From DDH964 sp963806685 (GTDB taxonomy: Bacteria; Desulfobacterota; Desulfuromonadia; Desulfuromonadales; DDH964): a stretch of 64,000 nt of DNA. Both the position numbers and the translations under genes were made by a program. Location of the stretch: NCBI GenBank assembly GCA_963806685.1, contig CAWDZB010000025.1, positions 41,934 to 105,933 of the forward strand. The letters run 5' to 3'. Within the stretch, counting starts at the first letter, position 1, and each line of letters begins with the position of its first letter. Positions 20,558 through 29,176 of this stretch are shown here, one piece after another. Under the pieces are notes generated by a model that saw nothing but the letters and a program-made list of their open reading frames with translations, was not told the DNA's origin and searched no databases.

Positions 20558-21463
20558 GTGGACCGCTTGCTGGATCGTTTCACCACCCACCTGAGTGTCG
20601 AGCGCAACGTCTCTCCCCACACCCTGGCCGCCTACCGTCGCGACCTGCTCGGGTTCCAGGCATTCCTGCGCAACGAACTGAAATGGAGGGAGAATGGTGC
20701 GGAACTGCTGGGGCGCGTCGACCAGATCATCCTGCGCCGCTACCTGGCGCTGCTCCACCGCCGCTGCAAACGTTCGACCATCGGCCGCAAGCTAGCCGCC
20801 CTGCGCAGTTTCTTTCGTTTCCTGGTCCGCGAGGGGGTGCTGGAGGTCAATCCCGGCGAGTTGGTCGGCACCCCGCGGGCGGAGAAGTACCTGCCCAAGA
20901 CCCTCTCCGTCGACGAGGCTTTCGCCCTCATGGAACGCGACGCAGGCGACGACCTGCTTGCGCTTCGCGACCGGGCGATCGTCGAAACCCTCTATTCCTG
21001 CGGTCTGCGAATCGGCGAACTGACCGGACTTGACCGCGCAGGGCTCGATCTCGATGCCGGGCTGGTGCGAGTGGTCGGCAAAGGGCGCAAGGAGCGCATC
21101 GTGCCGGTCGGGCGCAAGGCCCGCGAGGCCCTGGAGCGCTATCTTGCGGCCCGGGGTCCGGTGGCCGCCGAGGCTCCGCTTTTCATCAACCACCGCGGCG
21201 GCCGGCTCACCGCGCGCAGCATCCAGCGCCAGCTCAAGGTCCGCCTGTTGCAGGCCGGGATTCTCAAGGAAGCTTCCCCGCACGCACTGCGGCACTCCTT
21301 CGCGACCCATCTGCTGGCCGGCGGCGCCGACCTGCGGGCGATCCAGGAGCTCCTCGGCCACGCCTCCCTCTCCACGACCCAGAAATACACCCAGGTCAGC
21401 ATCGAGCACCTCACCAGCGTCTACGACGCCGCCCATCCCCGCAGTCGCAAGAAAAAAGACTAA
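20558..21463 (+). CDS. XerC/XerD-type tyrosine recombinase
   Basis: A 301-residue tyrosine recombinase, the usual length of XerC/D, which resolves chromosome dimers at dif. An N-terminal SAM-like domain is followed by the catalytic core: Arg in SCGLRIGEL, Lys in GKGRKER, HALRHSFATHLL (His-x-x-Arg), GHASLSTTQKY with the nucleophilic Tyr. I start at the GTG at 20558, preceded by GGGAGAAG; the open frame extends upstream to 20372 into antisense of the hydrolase. No phage genes or attachment sites are near, so it looks housekeeping. Confidence 0.88.
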   Translation: MDRLLDRFTTHLSVERNVSPHTLAAYRRDLLGFQAFLRNELKWRENGAELLGRVDQIILRRYLALLHRRCKRSTIGRKLAALRSFFRFLVREGVLEVNPGELVGTPRAEKYLPKTLSVDEAFALMERDAGDDLLALRDRAIVETLYSCGLRIGELTGLDRAGLDLDAGLVRVVGKGRKERIVPVGRKAREALERYLAARGPVAAEAPLFINHRGGRLTARSIQRQLKVRLLQAGILKEASPHALRHSFATHLLAGGADLRAIQELLGHASLSTTQKYTQVSIEHLTSVYDAAHPRSRKKKD

Positions 21464-21479
21464 AAAGGTCATTAATTTC

Positions 21480-21507
21480 TTGACAGCCTCCGGGCAATCG
21501 GTAAACT
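21480..21507 (+). promoter_or_regulatory. Sigma-70-type promoter for peroxiredoxin
   Basis: TTGACA, 16-base spacer, TAAACT, about 57 bases upstream of the peroxiredoxin start and just after the recombinase stop. Confidence 0.55.
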
Positions 21508-21563
21508 GATGCCAAAATTTCTTCCTTGGCTAACGGATAACCGTACCTGAAAGGAGTCTGTCC

Positions 21564-22166
21564 ATGAGTGTTCTGGTTGGAAAGAAAGCCCCCGGGTTCA
21601 AGGCCGCCGCGGTAATGCCCGACGGTTCGATCAAGGACGATTTCGCCCTTGCCGACTACCACGGCAAGTACATCGTCCTTTTCTTCTACCCTCTAGACTT
21701 CACCTTCGTCTGCCCCACCGAGCTGATCGCCTTCAGCCGTCGCATCAAGGACTTCGAGGAGCGCGGCGTGCAGGTCATCGGCTGCTCCATCGATTCCCAG
21801 TTCACCCATGTCGCCTGGCGCAACACCCCGGTGGACGAGGGCGGCATCGGCGCCATCCACTACCCACTGGTGGCCGACGTCAAGCACGAGATCTGCCGCG
21901 CTTACGATGTTGAGTTTGGTGATGCAGGGGTCGCCTATCGCGGCGCCTTCCTGATCGACGAGAACGGCATCGTCCGCCATCAGGTGGTCAACGACCTGCC
22001 GCTGGGGCGCAACGTCGACGAGATGCTGCGGATGGTTGATGCCCTGCAGTTCACCGAGAAATATGGCGAGGTTTGCCCGGCGGGCTGGAACAAGGGGGAT
22101 GAAGGGATGAAGCCTGACCGTGAGGGGGTCGCATCCTACCTGGCGAAAAAGGCCGAAAGTCTCTAA
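21564..22166 (+). CDS. 2-Cys peroxiredoxin (AhpC/Prx1 type)
   Basis: A 200-residue thiol peroxidase reducing H2O2 and organic peroxides. Peroxidatic C50 lies in FVCPTE, resolving C171 in GEVCPAGW, and the C terminus continues like typical 2-Cys Prx1 (KPDREGVASYL). AAAGGAG lies a few bases upstream of the ATG. Monocistronic: its own promoter at 21480 and terminator at 22191. Confidence 0.95.
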   Translation: MSVLVGKKAPGFKAAAVMPDGSIKDDFALADYHGKYIVLFFYPLDFTFVCPTELIAFSRRIKDFEERGVQVIGCSIDSQFTHVAWRNTPVDEGGIGAIHYPLVADVKHEICRAYDVEFGDAGVAYRGAFLIDENGIVRHQVVNDLPLGRNVDEMLRMVDALQFTEKYGEVCPAGWNKGDEGMKPDREGVASYLAKKAESL

Positions 22167-22190
22167 ACCGATCCAGCAATATTGTGGTTG

Positions 22191-22229
22191 AAAGCGGCGG
22201 CGCTCCCGATAAGGAGCGCCGCCGCTTTT
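22191..22229 (+). terminator. Intrinsic terminator after peroxiredoxin
   Basis: Perfect stem AAAGCGGCGGCGCTCC / GGAGCGCCGCCGCTTT with a 6-base loop ending in TTTT, 25 bases after the stop. Confidence 0.9.
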
Positions 22230-22354
22230 GTCGGGGGCCTGCGGCGTATGGGGAGGGGGCTTGCACAGGACCTGCGACTATGGAAAATTAGTGGGCCAAG
22301 CCCCTGACTCTCCGGTGGCTACCCGCCCCAAAACCACCTTAGCACCGCGGGCAA

Positions 22355-22837
22355 CTACCAGTTGACCGTGACGGTGATCAGGTCGCTGTAGGTACCGGCG
22401 CGGACGTTTTGCCGGGCGGGGATGCGGGCGTAAATGACGGCTTCCCAGGGGGTGTTTTTATCGATGATATTCGTCAGGGTGGTGGAGCTGCCGGCCCCAT
22501 CGCCCCAGATGGAGGAATAGGAGGCATTGGTGAAAAGATTATAGTTGAGATGATCCGTTCCTCCCGACAGGGAAAGCATCTGCCGCTGGGCAAAAGTCCC
22601 CGAAGATCCGGGGCTCAGGGAAATGGCCACCGGCAGGGGCGCATGGGGATTTTGCTCGGGAGCGTTGCAGGAAACATGGAGGGTGGCCGTGGAGTCGGTC
22701 GGGAAGGTGGAAAAAATGTTATAGGTCGGAAAATTGAGAGTCCCGGCGGAAACCTGGCAATTAAATGCGAAAGCCCCGGTAGCCGGGAAAAGACCGGCCA
22801 GTGCCCATAACCAAAAGAATGTTTTGCCGACTCTCAT
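22355..22837 (-). CDS. Spore coat U domain subunit (tip adhesin-like)
   Basis: A 160-residue secreted protein: signal peptide (ALAGLFPATGAFA) then a spore coat U (SCPU) pilin fold with paired Cys (NCQVSAGTLNFPTY; HVSCNAPE) and the terminal strand AGTYSDLITVTVNW. Last gene of the chaperone-usher locus, in the position of the CsuE-type tip subunit of archaic pili. It is a single SCPU domain, whereas CsuE has two, so it may be a plain subunit. Confidence 0.82.
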   Translation of the reverse strand: MRVGKTFFWLWALAGLFPATGAFAFNCQVSAGTLNFPTYNIFSTFPTDSTATLHVSCNAPEQNPHAPLPVAISLSPGSSGTFAQRQMLSLSGGTDHLNYNLFTNASYSSIWGDGAGSSTTLTNIIDKNTPWEAVIYARIPARQNVRAGTYSDLITVTVNW

Positions 22838-22897
22838 TTCTCGGCACCCGCCTTAATCAAAGGATTCCCCGAACTTGTAAGCTTCATCTTAACAGCC

Positions 22898-25800
22898 TCA
22901 TTTCAGGTTGGCCACTGCAATTACGGTTCTCCGGTTGCGGTGGTAACAATCTTCCCGCTCTTGGTAGCAGACCGGGTTTTTGTTGCCATAGCTGATCAGC
23001 TTGAAAATTCTGCTCGTATCTATTCCTTGGTCGAGCAAATAATCCCGCACCACCCGAGCTCGCAGCAGCCCCAAGTGAAGGTTGTAGTAATTACTCCCGC
23101 GAGAATCGGCGTGTCCCTCGATCTTCAGCCTGGCATCCGGAGATTGACAAAGGAACCTGGCGATTTCATTCAATTTGCTCTTGGCGGTTACCGAAAGGTC
23201 TGCCCGGTCGAACGCGAAAAAAATCTCTCCCGGGAGCGTTCTGATGGCATCGACCGGCATACGCCTTGGGGGATCCAGTGCCAAAGGCCTCTTGTTCGAT
23301 TTTGGCCGGGCGGAGCTGGGCTTATGATTCGCCCGGTTCGTACTATCGATGGAAGACGGCAAGGACGGAGGCTCAGAGATGGGTGAGACGGTATCCTTTC
23401 CCGGTACAGTCTGTTTCAGACCAGCTTGGAGACCGGAGGGGGCGGGGAAAGCCTCCCATTTCCACTCTTCAGATATCGGACTTATAGCCGTCGTCTCACC
23501 GGGTGGAATCACCGGGACTGGAGGCTGCTGCGGCCGCGCAGACATGGAGGGAGGGAGACCCTGGCCCTGGCTCTGGTCCGGGTCCGGGTGACTGGAAGGC
23601 GGTGACGGCAGTGCAGGTTCAGGAGTGGACTGGGCGGCATCCTTTTCCTGGACAACGTTTTTCCCCTTGGCCCCGGGAGCGGAGGGGAGCGCCATCGTCC
23701 CTCTCCCTACCTGGACCACAGGAACTTCACCCGGTGTTCCAGCGGGCGAAACTTCCAGTGACGTTGCCTGTTTGGGCTGCGGCTGGGCCCGCTCGGGTGG
23801 AAGATTGGTCTGGCCCGGCCGGCCGGCTGGCGGTGAAGGTAGAGCAGGCTCAGGAATGGACCGAACGATATCCTTTGCCAGTACGGCTTTTTCCACCTCG
23901 GTCCCGAGGCCGGACGGGAGTTGCAACTGCACCTCTCCCAGGTCGGTCATGGGACCTTCAGCGGCAGGAATGGTCAGCACAGCAGGGAAGGAGTGCCCCT
24001 GGTAGGTGATCGTGACCGGGTGCGGGCCCGCTGCTAAAAAGGTCGCAGTGGCGCGGCCCATGGTCGAGCAATTTAGTTCGGGTGTTTTTTCGAAAAGATC
24101 CGGATTGCTTGAGGGATCATTGTCAAAGTAGAACTCGCCGTCATTGCCGGTATAGAAAGAAATCCCCTTATCGCCAACGGGAATGGTCACCTCCGCATTG
24201 GTCAGTACCGTTTTACGCCCACTCTCAGCGACCAACAGGGTGCCGGTAAAAGCCTGATATTTTTCCAGCGGGAACACTAGGCAGGACCCGCTCCGGTAGG
24301 GCGGGGAGATAAACTTTCTGACCCGGGGCATGAGGTAGTCCATCGGGATATCCTTGTCCTCGAAGCTCACCTCGTTGTCGTAGAAGGAATTGAGGCTTGG
24401 AACGATGACCTCGCCGCGGGAATTGGTCCTGCCCATCAACTGGCTGTTGGCGTAAACCCGAACCCCCCGGGCATCCCCGATCTTGACCAGGCCGAAGCTG
24501 TCGGACACCGGGCGCGTGGCGGCCACGGCATCCCCTACCCGGACCAAGGCACCGGAGACGGACAGGCGCAGATCCTCTTTTTGGCTTGCCGTGCCGCTTC
24601 TCAGACTGAATTCTCCCCGATATGTTCCGTAAGGGCTGTTGTACTGCAAGGCGGGGTTGATGGTGTAACTGTCCGCGGAATCGGAATGCTTCCTCTCAAG
24701 AGTAGTCCGCCAGGCGTAACCCTCGCCCACGGGGAGGTCCTTGCGGGCCTCCAAAACCTGGGAATTCCCCTCCCGGTTCACCTGGCTGCTGGCGGAAAGG
24801 GTTGCATTCCTGCCGAGGTAATAGCTGAAGTTCATGAACACCTCGTCGTCGACAACGCCCGATTCGGTGTGCCGGTAGGAGGTGTTGAGATACAGATTTT
24901 TCCACAATTTTCGGGAGAAATAGGCGATCAGGCTTGGTTGGCTTCCCTCGTTGTCAAGTTTCAGGGCGGAAAGGGTCAGGGAAAGGTTGCCGACGACGGG
25001 AATGACGTAACCGATGCCGGCCTGGGCCAGGTAGTCGACCTTGCGTCCCGACAGTTTGCGCTCCAGATTCTGATAGTCGCTGGAAAAGTTCGTCAGTGCC
25101 AGGCGGGCGCTGAAGCGCCGATTCTGGTATTCGTAGCTGATTTTCGAGGCCACTCCCGGTTTGCCCCTTGCCAGGCTGCCGGAGATCTGCAGGCCCAGCA
25201 GTCCCTTGAAACCGAGTTTTCCCAGCGATTCCATCCCGACATTGTAGACATCGTCACCTGCCTCGCCCCGCAAGCCGACGGTCAACGAATCGGTGACACC
25301 GAAGCGGTGGAAGGCCGAAAAGGCGGGATCGGCATAATCTCCGCTTTCCAAACCATAATCCCGGCGCAGCAGGCCAATATTGTAGCTGTATTCGGTCAAA
25401 CTTTTCCGCAACAGCCGGTCGGTGAAATAAAAGGGGGAAACGATTTGTCGTTCCCGACCCAAGGAGTCGCGAACGACAATTTCAACCTGATGGGCGCCGC
25501 CGAACGCCTGGAAGTTTTTCAGTTGGAATTGACCCGGCTGAAAATGTTCCGATTTCACCCGGACGCCATCGAGATAAAGGTCGACGTCGGAAGGGAGGGC
25601 CAGCAGGCCGGAGAAATCGAACAGGGGGTATTGGATGAAATAAGGATTGATCTGGTACAACTTGGAGAAACTGAATCCCCCCATGTTCACGTTGCTGCCC
25701 AGGTCCCCCGATCCGGCAAAAAAATCGCCGGCGACAAAGCGCTGCATCTTCCCGCGCCGGTCATAGGTCACGTTGCTCATGAGCCGGGAAAATTGGCTTG

Positions 25801-26353
25801 TCTCTGAAGTGTGCGAGTAAACTGTGCTGGTAAAAAAGAGAAAGTCACGGAATCGCAGTCCCGCCTCGTTAGTCACATTGAGCCCTTGAAAATACAGAGA
25901 ATCCCCGCCCGCAGCGTAGTCCAGTCCATAGTTCAGAAAGAAGCTGTTGTCTCTCGGGTGATAGACGTTGGTTCTTTTCGCCGGCATCAGGCTGACGGTG
26001 GTTTGCTGAAGCAGGGCGGGCTCTGAACGGAGGTGGAGGGTCAGGGTTTTTTCGTCGAATTCAGAGTGAACCTCCTTTATCGAGCGAAGGGAAACATAAC
26101 TCTCCCCATCGATGTCCACCAGCGGCTCAGGCACATTGCTGAAGCCCATCTTCTTGAGGTCATTGGCCTTGAGGAGGAAGTCGCCGTCATCCTTGAGGAT
26201 GACGAAAAAATCACCTTTGGCAACCTGGTTGAGAAAAACATCGACAATGATGGTCTGGTCGGCAGAGGCGGGGGGACAGAGAAGAAAAATGAAAACCGCG
26301 GCAAGGGAAAGAGCTGCCCATTTAACTTTGGGCAGAAGGTTGAAGGACTTCAA
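22898..26353 (-). CDS. Archaic chaperone-usher outer-membrane usher fused to C-terminal OmpA domain
   Basis: About 1151 residues. A signal peptide (ALSLAAVFIFLLCPPASA) precedes an usher N-terminal domain (FVILKDDGDFLLKANDLKKMGF is split across its start), a large beta-barrel/plug region (to about 740) and C-terminal usher Ig-like domains (to about 845). A Pro/Ser-rich linker of nearly 200 residues leads to an OmpA-like domain (about 1040-1151) with the peptidoglycan-binding pattern IEGHADSRGSNYYNLHLG and LLRARVVRDYLLDQG. Ushers normally end after the Ig-like domains. The start is uncertain: I use TTG at 26353 because it gives a clean signal peptide; the frame is open to an ATG at 26521 inside the chaperone gene. 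It should secrete the SCPU subunits. Confidence 0.88.
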   Translation of the reverse strand: MKSFNLLPKVKWAALSLAAVFIFLLCPPASADQTIIVDVFLNQVAKGDFFVILKDDGDFLLKANDLKKMGFSNVPEPLVDIDGESYVSLRSIKEVHSEFDEKTLTLHLRSEPALLQQTTVSLMPAKRTNVYHPRDNSFFLNYGLDYAAGGDSLYFQGLNVTNEAGLRFRDFLFFTSTVYSHTSETSQFSRLMSNVTYDRRGKMQRFVAGDFFAGSGDLGSNVNMGGFSFSKLYQINPYFIQYPLFDFSGLLALPSDVDLYLDGVRVKSEHFQPGQFQLKNFQAFGGAHQVEIVVRDSLGRERQIVSPFYFTDRLLRKSLTEYSYNIGLLRRDYGLESGDYADPAFSAFHRFGVTDSLTVGLRGEAGDDVYNVGMESLGKLGFKGLLGLQISGSLARGKPGVASKISYEYQNRRFSARLALTNFSSDYQNLERKLSGRKVDYLAQAGIGYVIPVVGNLSLTLSALKLDNEGSQPSLIAYFSRKLWKNLYLNTSYRHTESGVVDDEVFMNFSYYLGRNATLSASSQVNREGNSQVLEARKDLPVGEGYAWRTTLERKHSDSADSYTINPALQYNSPYGTYRGEFSLRSGTASQKEDLRLSVSGALVRVGDAVAATRPVSDSFGLVKIGDARGVRVYANSQLMGRTNSRGEVIVPSLNSFYDNEVSFEDKDIPMDYLMPRVRKFISPPYRSGSCLVFPLEKYQAFTGTLLVAESGRKTVLTNAEVTIPVGDKGISFYTGNDGEFYFDNDPSSNPDLFEKTPELNCSTMGRATATFLAAGPHPVTITYQGHSFPAVLTIPAAEGPMTDLGEVQLQLPSGLGTEVEKAVLAKDIVRSIPEPALPSPPAGRPGQTNLPPERAQPQPKQATSLEVSPAGTPGEVPVVQVGRGTMALPSAPGAKGKNVVQEKDAAQSTPEPALPSPPSSHPDPDQSQGQGLPPSMSARPQQPPVPVIPPGETTAISPISEEWKWEAFPAPSGLQAGLKQTVPGKDTVSPISEPPSLPSSIDSTNRANHKPSSARPKSNKRPLALDPPRRMPVDAIRTLPGEIFFAFDRADLSVTAKSKLNEIARFLCQSPDARLKIEGHADSRGSNYYNLHLGLLRARVVRDYLLDQGIDTSRIFKLISYGNKNPVCYQEREDCYHRNRRTVIAVANLK

Positions 26354-26369
26354 GAACTCGAAAAGACCG

Positions 26370-27149
26370 TTAACGGGGAGGGCAGGAGGCCTGGTCGAAA
26401 TCGATCTTTTGGGAGAATTCGGCACGGTCCGACTTGGCCTCGAGGGTGATGTCGTGCAACTGCCGACAAGCTTGCTGGGGAATTTCAATGTCGTATTCCC
26501 TGGAAGCCCCGGCCAATACATACCATCCGTTCAGTCGTTGCTTAAAAACCTCATTTCCAGCGGCATCCAGGCCGGAAGCAGTTATGGTACTGACCCGGAA
26601 GTGGACGTTCCCCGAATTGGCTACGGAGAACCGTAGGTGCCCCTGCTCCAGGGTGAGATTCTCTATTCCCCCCTGAACGGTCTCCTGCAGCGGTTTGGCA
26701 AAGATAGGCACCCCGAACCGGATTGCGATGGCAACGCCGGTTTCTTCCGGTTTCCTGGCTCCCGGATTTTCGCTGATAAACAAGCGGTAGGTTTTTTCTT
26801 CCTTGATGGCCGGTGTCTTGATGCCGACCCGGATAACGCGTTCCTCTTGTGGCCCGATAGTGAGGACTTTGGGGAAAAAGATCAGATCCGAACTTATTGA
26901 ATAGCTGTCCTTGCCCTTGGCGTCCTGCAGCCACTGGTCCGCCTCGACACTCACAGTGAGTGGTTTGGTGCCGTCGTTGGCCACTGAAATTACGCTGCTT
27001 CTGGCGCCTTTGTCAAAATCGATACGGATAGGGATAACCCGCCATTCCCCGGCGAACGCAGCAGGAGAAAGATACAGGCTCGCCATAATAAGGGCAAAAA
27101 GTAAACAGCCGGCCGGAAGGCCTGCCTTGGTCGATGGTTTACGTTTCAT
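26370..27149 (-). CDS. Periplasmic pilus chaperone (PapD/CsuC-like)
   Basis: A 259-residue protein with a signal peptide (ending SPAAFA) and the two-domain PapD-like Ig chaperone fold: N-terminal VIPIRIDFDKGARSSVISVAN, the ERVIRVG segment of the subunit-binding G1 region, and C-terminal domain from about residue 150. It would hold SCPU subunits by donor-strand complementation and hand them to the usher, whose gene begins about 17 bp downstream. Confidence 0.88.
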   Translation of the reverse strand: MKRKPSTKAGLPAGCLLFALIMASLYLSPAAFAGEWRVIPIRIDFDKGARSSVISVANDGTKPLTVSVEADQWLQDAKGKDSYSISSDLIFFPKVLTIGPQEERVIRVGIKTPAIKEEKTYRLFISENPGARKPEETGVAIAIRFGVPIFAKPLQETVQGGIENLTLEQGHLRFSVANSGNVHFRVSTITASGLDAAGNEVFKQRLNGWYVLAGASREYDIEIPQQACRQLHDITLEAKSDRAEFSQKIDFDQASCPPR

Positions 27150-27201
27150 GGGGCGGGATTGTACTCCGGGACGACGGTTTTTACAAGCTTTCGGCCGCTG
27201 C

Positions 27202-27687
27202 TCAGGGCTGAATAGTGAGAATAACCGTATCCGCGTAGGTCCCTGCTATCGCCGATTGGTAATCGCTGCCCTGGATTTGGCCGGTAATCGTTAAGGTCTG
27301 GGTCGCGTTTTTGGGAATGCTGCCGGTGGCGGGGGAGTATGAAAGCTGGTAGGGGAGGTAGGCAGCGGGATTGGTCTGATGCCGCATACGATTGGCGTTG
27401 GGACCGGTTTCGAACAGGCCGTCATCATCGGTGACCTGGAATGTCGCGATGGGTGCACTGCCGTGGCAGACCATGGGCAGGGTGGTTGTTGCCGTTGCCA
27501 GGACCGGATTGGCCGGGTCGAGGTTGCCGAAATCCAGCGTCGCGGCAGAGGAGTTGAACTTGCACTGGCTTTTCGAAAGGAGAGTGGCCGAAACCGAAAG
27601 AACGGCAGAATCGGCCCCCCGGCCGGTGCCCGCAAGGGGAACCAGAAGGAATGGAAGAATCAGGAGAAAAATGCCGGATCTTTTCAT
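27202..27687 (-). CDS. Spore coat U domain pilin subunit
   Basis: A 161-residue secreted subunit: signal peptide (LLILPFLLVPLAGTGRGA) then an SCPU domain with two Cys (SQCKFNSSAATLDFGNLDPA; MVCHGSAP) and the family's final strand SAIAGTYADTVILTIQP. It resembles the pilin encoded just upstream and sits in the CsuA/CsuB-type minor-subunit position. Confidence 0.86.
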   Translation of the reverse strand: MKRSGIFLLILPFLLVPLAGTGRGADSAVLSVSATLLSKSQCKFNSSAATLDFGNLDPANPVLATATTTLPMVCHGSAPIATFQVTDDDGLFETGPNANRMRHQTNPAAYLPYQLSYSPATGSIPKNATQTLTITGQIQGSDYQSAIAGTYADTVILTIQP

Positions 27688-27756
27688 GGGAGCGTCCCGT
27701 CCTGGGGCGGGAGAGCGCCATATGAGGCGCCCTCCCGCGGGACAATAGGTTTTTAA

Positions 27757-28203
27757 TCAGGGGTTCACGCTCAAAACCACCGTGTCCGTGTAGGTCCCCG
27801 CCGGCTTGGTCTGGTAAGCGGCAAAGGCGATATCGCCTTTGATGGAAACATCCTGGGCATTGCCGTTGCCGAGGCCAGTGCCGGTGTAGGTGAGGCTGTA
27901 CTGGATCTGGTTGCTGCTACCGTCATCAAGGAGATAGGTACCGTTAAGGCCACCGTTATCGGTGATGGTGTAACTGGTTCCGTTGGTGCAGGTCACCTGG
28001 GCCGCAGTGGCATTGGTGACGGTAGCGGGGTTGCCGCTGGTGGGATCCAGCGTGCCGAAATCGAGGGTTCCGCCGGTGATTTTACAGGTCGCGTCGACGG
28101 TTGCGGTTACGGTGAGGTTGGCGGTGTCTGCCGCCAGGGCGTTGCCGGCGAAAAGCAGCCCGGCCAGGCAGGTTACAGCAGCGAAAAGTTTCATCTGTTT
28201 CAT
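27757..28203 (-). CDS. Spore coat U domain major pilin-like subunit
   Basis: A 148-residue secreted SCPU protein: signal peptide ending AGNALA, then ADTANLTVTATVDATCKITG, LDFGTLDP, a second Cys (QVTCTNGTS) and terminal PAGTYTDTVVLSVNP. First structural gene behind the riboswitch-terminator, so it is likely the main rod subunit. I start at ATG 28203, where AGGAGG precedes; the open frame reaches 28254 without a ribosome site. Confidence 0.88.
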   Translation of the reverse strand: MKQMKLFAAVTCLAGLLFAGNALAADTANLTVTATVDATCKITGGTLDFGTLDPTSGNPATVTNATAAQVTCTNGTSYTITDNGGLNGTYLLDDGSSNQIQYSLTYTGTGLGNGNAQDVSIKGDIAFAAYQTKPAGTYTDTVVLSVNP

Positions 28204-28277
28204 TTGTTCCTCCTGTCTGAGTTTGAGGGATAATCCCCGATTGAGCCTGTGCATTCAGGCATAAATGGGCAAAATAA

Positions 28278-28312
28278 AAGCGCCCGTCTTCAGCTATTGC
28301 CGAAGACGGGCG
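28278..28312 (-). terminator. Intrinsic terminator in the pilin leader (riboswitch expression platform)
   Basis: On the minus strand a 12-bp stem (GCGCCCGTCTTC / GAAGACGGGCGC) with a 10-base loop is followed by TTTTATTTT. It lies between the c-di-GMP aptamer and the pilin start. Its 5' arm (CCCGTCTTC) is complementary, with a 2-base bulge, to GAAGAGACGGG at the 3' edge of the aptamer, so the two can form competing structures. Confidence 0.85.
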
Positions 28313-28342
28313 CGCGAAAGCTACGGGAACTTACGTCACCCG

Positions 28343-28455
28343 TCTCTTCGGCGGCCCGGCTATCCGTGTCGCCACACCGTTGGTGCGCAGACCGAGGACC
28401 CGCAGCTTTGCGTCACCGGATTACTCCGGTTTTGCCAGTATCGGAGACTGTTTAA
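28343..28455 (-). ncRNA. c-di-GMP-I riboswitch (GEMM-I), copy upstream of pilin genes
   Basis: The minus strand shows the conserved GEMM-I blocks in order: GGCAAAACC (G at the base-20 equivalent, the c-di-GMP form), a GNRA-type-loop hairpin CCGGAGTAATCCGG, GACGCAAAGC, a P3 hairpin region with GGTCCTCGGTCT, then GGATAGCCGGGCCGCC with the C92 equivalent. P1 can close through GTCTC/GAGAC. A terminator follows within 35 bases. It controls the SCPU pilins, chaperone and usher. Confidence 0.9.
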
Positions 28456-28552
28456 TATGTGTGTGAAGCTTGGACCGAGTTCAGGGGCATGGTCAACCAA
28501 GTTTCTCCGCACAATGGAGATTTGCCATGCTTGAATTTCGATTCCTTTTGTC

Positions 28553-28568
28553 AGCAAATTGCTTGCCA
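28553..28568 (-). promoter_or_regulatory. Sigma-54 (RpoN) promoter for the pilin transcript
   Basis: The minus strand reads TGGCAAG-CAAT-TTGCT, with GG and GC separated by exactly 10 bases as required for -24/-12 promoters. Transcription would start near 28542 and enter the riboswitch at 28455. Confidence 0.68.
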
Positions 28569-28719
28569 AAAAAATAAATTGTGGATTAAAAGATGATAAA
28601 GCCAAATGATTTAAGCTATTTGAGGGGGTGATTGGCCGTGGGGGGAAAGGGGGGCTACCCGAATCTGGATGCCGTTTTGTGTCTCTGGCTGGTGGCAAAA
28701 AATGTCACTCAAGGAAAGG

Positions 28720-29166
28720 TCAATAGGCCACCGGCTCTACGGCCACTTGGAAGGGGTAGGTGCCTTCCTGTGTCCCCTCGGGCAGGACGACGCGCATGTC
28801 CAGCAGCCGCCCGATTGGGATGGCGGGGTATTGACCCTTGATGCGAACCGTATCGGTCAGGGCAGATCCTCCCTCATGGGCGAGGATTCGCTCCGGTCCG
28901 TTGCTGCTGATGTCGAAGCGGATTGCTTCGCCGATGTTGGTCTGGACATTGAGCGTCAGGGCTCCGGGCAGGTCGATGAAGCCGCGGCGAATGTCTTCTT
29001 CCGTTACCAGGTAACTGGCGACCCGCGGGGTAGCAGCGAATTTGATCCAGGGACGGATGGTGGCTCGGACCTGCAGGGGGGCGGACGAGCCCGATGAGGC
29101 CTGGACCGTAGCGGCCCAGGGATTCAACACTGCGAGTGCCAGAATTCCCATTACGAGAAATTTCAT
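28720..29166 (-). CDS. Small secreted protein of the pilus locus (pilin-like, unrecognised)
   Basis: 148 residues with a signal peptide (MGILALAVLNPWAATVQA) and a predicted all-beta mature part (PLQVRATIRPWIKFAA; ALTLNVQTNIGEAIRFDIS; TYPFQVAVEP). It has no cysteines, unlike the SCPU subunits downstream, so it is probably another kind of pilus or surface protein. Its ribosome site (AAGGGAG, 8 bases before ATG) is the 3' edge of a c-di-GMP riboswitch. Distinct leader and 516-bp gap separate it from the pilins. Confidence 0.78.
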   Translation of the reverse strand: MKFLVMGILALAVLNPWAATVQASSGSSAPLQVRATIRPWIKFAATPRVASYLVTEEDIRRGFIDLPGALTLNVQTNIGEAIRFDISSNGPERILAHEGGSALTDTVRIKGQYPAIPIGRLLDMRVVLPEGTQEGTYPFQVAVEPVAY

Positions 29167-29176
29167 GGCGTTTACT

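Noticed and set aside
20558..21463. Recombinase as a mobile-element integrase
   Set aside because: XerC/D length and motifs, no att sites or phage genes nearby.
22230..22354. Possible structured RNA between the peroxiredoxin terminator and the tip subunit gene
   Set aside because: Only one short GGTGG/CCACC pairing; no conserved motif or U-tract.
26354..26521. Longer usher start at an ATG inside the chaperone gene
   Set aside because: It adds a Pro/Ser stretch before the signal peptide and has no ribosome site; the TTG at 26353 is more plausible, though not certain.
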